From the NCBI RefSeq assembly GCF_003576645.1, contig NC_044924.1, forward strand, positions 3,659,934 through 3,723,933: a stretch of 64,000 nt of DNA, written 5' to 3'. The notes under the pieces were generated by a model that was not told where the DNA came from, made no database searches, and worked only from the letters and a program-made list of their open reading frames with translations. Shown one piece after another: positions 57,508 to 64,000 of the stretch. The stretch comes from Ipomoea triloba. Taxonomy: Eukaryota > Streptophyta > Magnoliopsida > Solanales > Convolvulaceae. Each line of letters begins with the position of its first letter. Within the stretch, counting starts at the first letter, position 1. The translations under genes and the position numbers were made by a program.

Positions 57508-58125
57508 ATGTTGATCACATGTAGCAGAACATTACTAAGATGTGACAGATTAGTTCACAGGCCAACAAGAATGTTCATCAGGAACAGGCATAAAGGTGGC
57601 ACCTCGCGTCGAGTGACATGGGAAAAACCAGAGATTGGGTGGACTAAACTGAACTTCGACGGGTCATGCAAGAGCAAGACAGGGAGATCGAGCATTGGGG
57701 GAATTTTCAGGAACCACGAGGCCGAATTTCTGCTGGGATATGCTGAGTCCATTGGGGAATCGAACAGCACGAATGCAGAGCTGGCTGCGCTCAGAAGAGG
57801 TATGGAGCTAGTTCTGGAAAATGGGTGGACCGATATATGGGTAGAAGGGGATTCCAAGTCGCTGGTTGACATGATTGTGCGGAAAAGGGCTGTTCGATGT
57901 GCAGAAGCACAGAAGCATCTTCATCAGATATATTTGATCATCCCAGAACTCGACAGGTTCACTGTGACTCATGTTTTCAGGGAAGGGAATAGAGCGGCTG
58001 ATAAATTCGCGCAGTTGGGGCACCATTTGAATCACCCTCATGTCTGGCGCGATGCTCCTCCTATGCAGGTTACCCGCATTGTAGATGAAGATGCACAAGG
58101 TAAGAGTTTTCTTCGATCAAGATAG
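57508..58125 (+). CDS. Stand-alone RNase H-fold protein (RVT_3-like)
   Basis: Single exon, 205 aa. The RNase H fold spans about 45-170. All four acidic positions expected of RNase HI are present: Asp51 in NFDGS, Glu91 in NAELAAL, Asp115 in VEGDS, Asp165 in NRAADKFAQLG. The N-terminus is basic and Arg-rich (RTLLRCDRLVHRPTRMFIRNR), which could target an organelle. Plants have conserved single genes of this kind (a 'ribonuclease H-like superfamily' group), and the uninterrupted frame with intact active site argues for a working gene rather than a LINE fragment. It converges with the ABC1-type kinase gene. Confidence 0.82.
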   Translation: MLITCSRTLLRCDRLVHRPTRMFIRNRHKGGTSRRVTWEKPEIGWTKLNFDGSCKSKTGRSSIGGIFRNHEAEFLLGYAESIGESNSTNAELAALRRGMELVLENGWTDIWVEGDSKSLVDMIVRKRAVRCAEAQKHLHQIYLIIPELDRFTVTHVFREGNRAADKFAQLGHHLNHPHVWRDAPPMQVTRIVDEDAQGKSFLRSR

Positions 58126-58519
58126 AACAATCTGTGCAGACAGAAAAATGTACATAATGTAATGAAAAGCCGATAACCTAGTTGTATAGTTGTATCATAG
58201 ACAAAGAAATGGAATTGCCAACAAGAAAATGTACATAGGCAAGTTTCATTTATGTATACTTCTCTTAGTCCAGAATATTGAAGAATTAAACAATTACATT
58301 TGTGAATACCTTTCTCAAGAATCTCTTTCGTTCTTGACACAATTATAAGCCGAGTTGACAGCTTTGTGAATCAAAAAGCTAAATACAAGGTAAGACTTTT
58401 CCTAACAAAATTCTTGCCACAGTTCAGAGCCTGGGTGACAGTTTTATGAACTAAAATGTTATAAAAGGCAAACTTTTCCTAAGAAAATTGTTTGTACTAA
58501 TCTGGACTGGGAGTTCTTC
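58126..58519. other. Spacer between convergent RNase H and ABC1K genes
   Basis: 3' UTR DNA of both genes. A short repeat (TGAAT/CTAAA...CTTTTCCTAA) occurs at about 58375 and 58445. No gene. Confidence 0.45.
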
Positions 58520-61500
58520 TCATGGGGCCATAATTCCCTCAATTGTGTATGCTAGTGACTTTGCCCAGTCAGCTTTGAGCAGCAGTGTACGTAGTGTATG
58601 CATTATGTCGTAATCAGGATCAAGTTTCCGCTGCCAACCCTGTCAGGATTTGACAAGTATTTTATGACTTCATAAAACAAGTTAAAATGAAAATAGAAAC
58701 ACTGGTCAATTTCATTCTTCTATACTTGAGAGCGTGGTGATGAAAAAGAAATTACCTCCAGGACTAAAGTTGTCACCATCACAGCACAGACATTTCCGTC
58801 GATGTTTACTTGATGACGCCTAACTTGCTCAAGTAGATGATGCATGCAGTCTGCAGGATGGACTAGATCACCTTCTGGAGTACCCCAAAAATCAAATGAC
58901 TCCTTCACTTCCTGTTAGTAACAGAGTTCAAACATAAGACTCATAAGATTAATCACATCAAACACCATAAAAATCTACCTTTTAAAGAATACTATTAGCA
59001 CCAGCGGTAAAACTCTAGCATGAAGTGTCTTCGCATGCCTTGATGAACTGTTTAAGGCCATAAAACTTATAAAAAGTATACCTTAATGAAGGCATCTGGA
59101 TCAGGGCAGTCCTGCTTCTTTGATAATTTCAATGTGCACTCAGCTGCTGTGCGGCCATCTCGGGTGGCAACAGCCTTGAAAAATTCTATTAAATTTCCTC
59201 TATCATTTTTAGAAAGTTCAGCAGTCATGCCTACATCAAGGAAAATGACATGAGGCTTAATTTTGGAGATACGTCTCCGGGATGACTTGCTCTGATGTAC
59301 CCGTACTAGAATATTCCCAGGATGCATATCAGCATGCATAAAGTTGTCTACCTGGAGGAAGGAGAACATATTTCAGAAGCCAGTTCTATGGCAGAAAATA
59401 GGTTTAGTAATGAAACTTCTCTTTTCCTTTTAACTAATATGTTATTTAACACACTAACTCATAGTATAATTTTGAAGTAGAATTTCTTGTAATTTATCAA
59501 ATTACTCTCTTTATATCTCAAATAATAATAGACAAACTCATACTTTCTAGCAAAACAAAAACCTTGTAAGAATAACTAACAGCATGAACCATGGCACTTG
59601 ATGTCAAAAAGCTGTGGGGTCAAAATAATGTAATATTACCCTTGAAACTTAACTGCTCATGATCGACGCACACTTTCCTACTCAAGAGCCATGGCATTCA
59701 ATAACAAGAAGCTGTGGGATCAAAATATTGCCCTTGAAACTTTCCTACTCATGATCAAAACATACTTGGAATTCATCTAATCAGAGAAAGTCTATCTTTT
59801 TTCTACTATATCCTATGTAGGTTTAGACATGAGTCAATTTCCAAATGGAAACCATAAATCCAATGAACATTTTATTAACATCTTTAATTCCTAAACAAAA
59901 TACCAGTGAATAAGCTATTGAGGCCTGTCATGTGGGATAACTTTAAAATAAAATTAAAAAAAAAAAAAAAAAAATTAAGTGGGGCAGGGTGACACAACTG
60001 GCACACTAAGCATCAGATTTAGCATATAATTGTCATTAACAATGGAGAGTAAAACTAAATGAACTACTAGTAATTGCATATTAACAAAGTAAAATGAAGA
60101 ATATATTTTACCAGAAGCATTTTGAGAAGTGCATTGGTCCCAATGTGAGCAAGAGCGCTCTTAAGTCGCTCATTCCCCTCCAGATCATCAACATAGTGTG
60201 ACACACACTCCCCTTGCTCAAAAGTTTCTACCAGTACTGCAGGATGCACTAGAGGATATACAGGCTTAGGAAAAGAGACATCCTTCCATCTCCGGAAATT
60301 ATAAATGAAACGACTCAAATGAGAAGCCTCTCTTGCAAGATCTACTTGGGACAACATAAAAACTGCAAATTGCTGGACACTTTCATCCAGTCTCAACCAT
60401 TTTAGAGCAGGCATGAACTTCGATGTTTTAGCAACCAAATTAATTATTTCAAAGTCTCTTTTAATAGATTCACCAACTCCAGGATGCCTAACCTTGACAG
60501 CCACATCAATGGGCTTAATCTCCCTACCATGATATTGATACTTCAATGTAGCTCGATGAACCTGAGCTATACTTCCTGATGCTACAGGTGTTTCCTCAAA
60601 ATCATCAAAAATTTCAGAAATTTTACGACCAAATGCTTTCTCAATCACTTTTTTTGAATACGCAAAGCTATGCTCAGGTGCCTTAGTGTGAAGCTTTGAC
60701 AGCTCAGTACACAAATCACTAGGGAACAGATCCGGTCGTGTAGCTGCCCACTGGCCCCACTTTATAAATGCTGGCCCAGCTCTTTCAAGTGTCTGATGAA
60801 CAACCTCTAGCCACATTTTCCGGAAGTGAGGTCCAAAAGTATCAGCAAATGGAGCCAATGCTATGCAAGGTGTGAAGAGTATTGTCAAATAAATTGCTCT
60901 TAACAATAAAACAACGCATTCAAATATTGAAAGGACCAACTGTGTGAAGATAGCATGACCATCTTGAGCATGCATGTAGAATGTATTCTTTGGATGGATG
61001 AAATCCATGTCAGATGGTGCCCGTGCCAATGCAATATTTCTTCCACATACTATGGCAAAAATTCCAGGAACAATCACATATGAGCGGGTCAAGGCCAAGC
61101 TAACAGCTTGAGCACTTTTACTTATAGGGAGAGAAGTCCACCCCTTAGACAATGATCTCTGGAAGAAGCTCTTCCAAGCACGTTGGGCATTATGTGCAAT
61201 AGTATTATTTGCTGAATTGGCTGGGTATTTTTTGGGAAAATTGCCTGATAGACCATTTTTTATGCTGTATGCCGTGAACGAATTATATCCTCTAGCAGAA
61301 TGTGTACATTGCTGGTAAAATCTGTAAAGAGGAGAATGCTGTCCATCCTTAATGAGCATTCCATATTCCCTTCCATCTTGACTGGTACTACTCCAATTTT
61401 TATGTAGTGATTTTGAAACTCTTTTTACGCTACCAATTGCCAAGAATCTGTCTCCCAGTTACAAATCAAAATACAGTCATAAAGATGCATTGAAAATTTA

Positions 61501-62466
61501 AAGTTTATTGGAGATAAGAAATACTCCCAATACAATCAACAGAGTCCAATTTCTAACTGTAACAATGCACTAAAATCAGAATATCTGAAATGAAAACTAA
61601 ACACAAATACATAGAGAAAGTTGAAAGAAATTATGAAAACTATTCCATAAAGAATTAAGAATGCATCAATGAGAAATAATAATGCTTAAAAGAACTACCC
61701 ATAAAATTTGAAGATTTAAAGTTCACCAATACAATAGATCCTTTCTCCCTTTATGATGTTGCTTTAATCACTGAATTCTGAAACTCTTTAGACCCTTTCA
61801 AGCTATCAACTTGTTTAAATTACTTGATAAAAAGCAGTCTCACCGTCTCAGTGCTATGTTTCTAATAATAGGGCTTCAAAATCAAGTGGACACTTTTTCA
61901 CACACCGATTTTTACTCTTTTTTTTGTTCTAATTTTCTATCATTCTTCCCTCCAAGTAGCCGGGTAGAGATGGTGGTAGCTCTAGCTCAAGCTGCAGGTT
62001 TTATATTTCAAACATGCTCTTCCTTTTCTCTCACCTTATAGACCATTATTTAAAGTTTTAAACATGCTAAAGCTTGTGCAACTCCTAAAATGCACTCACT
62101 TTCTTCGGATTTCAGTCTAGACAATCATTTGACAACCTAGCCAGCATAATTCGACACGGAAATTTTAAAGAAGTAAAATTCCCAATATAAACAGTAAATC
62201 TCATTCTGAATCTAGGAGGATTGCATTAAAAAATCTTCAGTTTCTCACAATTAGCATGATTGCTTCAAAATTTCTAAATAAATCTAGATCATAACAGATT
62301 AAAACGGAAAAAAAAATCTCAATTGAATCTCGAATAAAAGTCTCACATATAAAATACGTAAGCTTATGTTCACTAAATTAGTTATAACCAACAAAATCTC
62401 ATTATTTTGCAACTCAATCATTGACAACAAACCGATAGAGAGAGAGAGATGGAGCGACCTTGACAT
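58520..62466 (-). CDS. ABC1/ADCK (UbiB) atypical kinase, ADCK2-like
   Basis: Atypical kinase of the COQ8/UbiB family, probably mitochondrial, linked to coenzyme Q metabolism by family. Exons in transcript order: 62459-62466, 60112-61447, 59082-59351, 58756-58911 and 58520-58639; 629 aa. Exon 1 codes only ATG TCA AG, giving MSR, before a 1-kb intron; the long frame of exon 2 otherwise has no ATG at its head. Motifs: KWGQ at about 232 (KxGQ), ASGSIAQVH at about 292 (the Ala-rich loop, here with Ser), VAVKVRHPGV at about 318, HADMHPGN at 454-461 (catalytic loop), FLDVG at about 486 (metal-binding Asp), and the C-terminus GWQRKLDPDYDIM. A hydrophobic stretch lies at about 170-200. The basic Ser-rich N-terminus fits a transit peptide. 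ADCK2 rather than COQ8 is inferred from the RPDLFP context. Confidence 0.9.
59588..59765. repeat. Tandem duplication in ABC1K intron 2
   Basis: Two diverged copies of about 80 bp (59588-59670 and 59692-59765) share CATGGCA, AGAAGCTGTGGG-like, ATCAAAATA, CCCTTGAAACTT and CTCATGATC. It lies wholly within the intron. Confidence 0.7.
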
Positions 62467-63113
62467 GGCGGAGAGAACTCAGAGGCCGCTTCAGATGTTG
62501 GTCGAGAATAGCGTGCGCAGTAAAAAGCAGTGTCGGCGTATCGGATCGTCAACGAGAAGAGCACGCTGTGGAGATCGTTGAAGAAGAGCGAGGGCCAAGC
62601 ATATTGTTAAAGGAGCTGTGGTACGCGTGGTTGTGGTTCCTTCTTGCTTGGGACAGACGATCTAGAAGAGCAAGAAGAAAGGGATGTTTGGTAAAACCTA
62701 GACGGCGAAGAGGAAAATGGCTGGAAATTTGGTGTGTTGTGCAAGAATGAAGAGGGGTAAGGTTCGGGTCGGACCACTGGTTAGCGCCGGCTCCAAGAGT
62801 CCTGGATGACGAAGGCCCTCATTCTATTCCCCTAGGTGCCCTTCTATATATTCTCTCTTTAGACCGTTATTGGGACAAAAACATTTCCAAAACTTTATTT
62901 TTTCATTATTATTACTCTATTAGATATGGTAATAATTTAATAAACCTTTGTTTATTCCTTAATTATCATTTGTTAATTATGGTGAATATATTACAAACAG
63001 ACATGGAGCAAATCAATTCAGTGGAGTCGATCTGACCAAACCTTGGCCCAAGGCCAAGTTCTGAGCTTGGCACCTCGTAAATCCCATGCTAAGTGTACCT
63101 TCGAGCTGGGTGC
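62467..63113. other. Promoter side of the ABC1K gene
   Basis: Leader and promoter DNA of the minus-strand kinase gene. Plus-strand frames here are shadows. GC content is higher to about 62830 and AT-rich after. Confidence 0.45.
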
Positions 63114-63713
63114 CTTGAGGAGGCAAATTATATCGTGCACCACGGTGCACATAGCAATGTGCACCATGTACGTAAACGACGTTGTTTTGAGCATTGTAAA
63201 TTAACCGTCCTTTTTTTGGAAATTACGTTTCCCGTTTCAGCCGATCTGTGTATTTATATTAATATTCTGTGTATTCTAGGTAATCGTTCTGTGTATTTCA
63301 GGCAATCATTATGTGTATTGTACGTAACCGTTCTGTGTATTAATATTAGTAACACATGTTGTGGTGTATTTGTGCATTCGAATGTTTAGAAGCATGAGTT
63401 ATGTGTATTTTGTAGTCAATATTCTGTGTATTCATGTTATTATCACAGGTTGTGATGTGTTTATGCATTCGAATGTTATGAGAATGGGTTATGTGTATTT
63501 TATGTCAATATTCTATGTATTATGGTCAAACATTCAGTGTATTCTAGGCAAACGTTTTGTATATTCTAGATAATGATTATGTGTATTATAGATAATGAAT
63601 TCCCTTGAGTCATTCGCACCCGCGTCCACTAACATCAAAACGACGTCGTTTTGGACCAGAGTGCACATTGATATGTGCACCGTGGTCCACGATATAACGA
63701 TTGCCTTGAGGAG
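63114..63713. mobile_element. MULE-type element, second copy, perfect 9-bp TSD
   Basis: Element 63123-63704 flanked by CTTGAGGAG at 63114-63122 and 63705-63713, an exact 9-bp duplication. Ends: GCAAATTATATCGTGCACCA and, inverted from the right, GCAATCGTTATATCGTGGAC, both running on to GTGCAC motifs and ACGACGTCGTTTT-like sequence. The 400-bp interior is a run of CTGTGTATTCTAGG-type units (about ten variants). No coding region. Shares termini and interior motif with 41950-42855. Confidence 0.88.
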
Positions 63714-64000
63714 GTCTAAAGCCAAGCTTTTGGGCTCGAGTTCCGTTACTTCATGGGCAGTTGTAGCAGGCGTAGTATAGGCGCTAGACCCGTTCAAAAA
63801 GGTCCAAACTATCTATTATTTTATTGTGAGAGCAATTGGAGCGCAACTTAGTATAAAAGCATTCTTCTTTGTCTTATTATGACATATTATTCACTCTCTT
63901 GTAATAACATACTAACATTATATAAGTCTTAATACAATCGTGTTTTTGTGACTTATGATCTTTGGTCAAAATATTATTAAAGCAGTGTACATGTCAAAGA
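63714..64000. other. Right edge of the window, no gene seen
   Basis: No supported feature. Confidence 0.4.

Overview
The window is nuclear DNA of a flowering plant. It is AT-rich, has intron-split genes with GT/AG borders and plant-only gene families (class III peroxidase, BAHD acyltransferase, B-box factor, ENT transporters), and its intergenic space is full of MITEs, SINEs, LINE remnants and microsatellites. A eudicot is likely; an asterid such as a Convolvulaceae is only a guess. There is one assembly gap of N (16583-17076), flanked by poly-C.

Layout: (1) 2.0-3.3 kb, a class III peroxidase (+). (2) 6.0-11.4 kb, a BAHD acyltransferase (+) at 9.8-11.4 kb, with a decayed partial copy of it and its 3' flank at 6.0-6.6 kb. 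(3) 11.4-17.2 kb, transposon-rich DNA ending in the gap. (4) 17.3-18.0 kb, a B-box factor of the BBX28/29 type (+). (5) 24.4-32.7 kb, three housekeeping or signalling genes: a universal stress protein (-), a PLAC8 membrane protein (+) and a PB1-domain protein (-). (6) 33-53.4 kb, a tandem array of three intact equilibrative nucleoside transporter (ENT) genes (+) with identical nine-exon structure, embedded in duplicated flanks that carry copies of a LINE 3' end. (7) 54.5-62.5 kb, a conserved block: the GPI mannosyltransferase PIG-M (+), a stand-alone RNase H-fold gene (+) and a mitochondrial-type ABC1/ADCK2 kinase (-).

The genes do not form one pathway. The most notable structures are: a Pack-MULE-like element at about 35.3-36.3 kb that has captured a piece of an INDETERMINATE-domain (IDD) zinc-finger gene, including an intron acceptor; the ENT triplication, whose paralogous copies act as empty sites for dating later insertions; a family of MULE-type elements with 9-bp target duplications and repeat-filled interiors (41950-42855 and 63123-63704); and the acyltransferase pseudogene. 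No CRISPR, operon or other prokaryotic structure is present. Exon models were derived by hand from reading frame and splice consensus; none has transcript support here.
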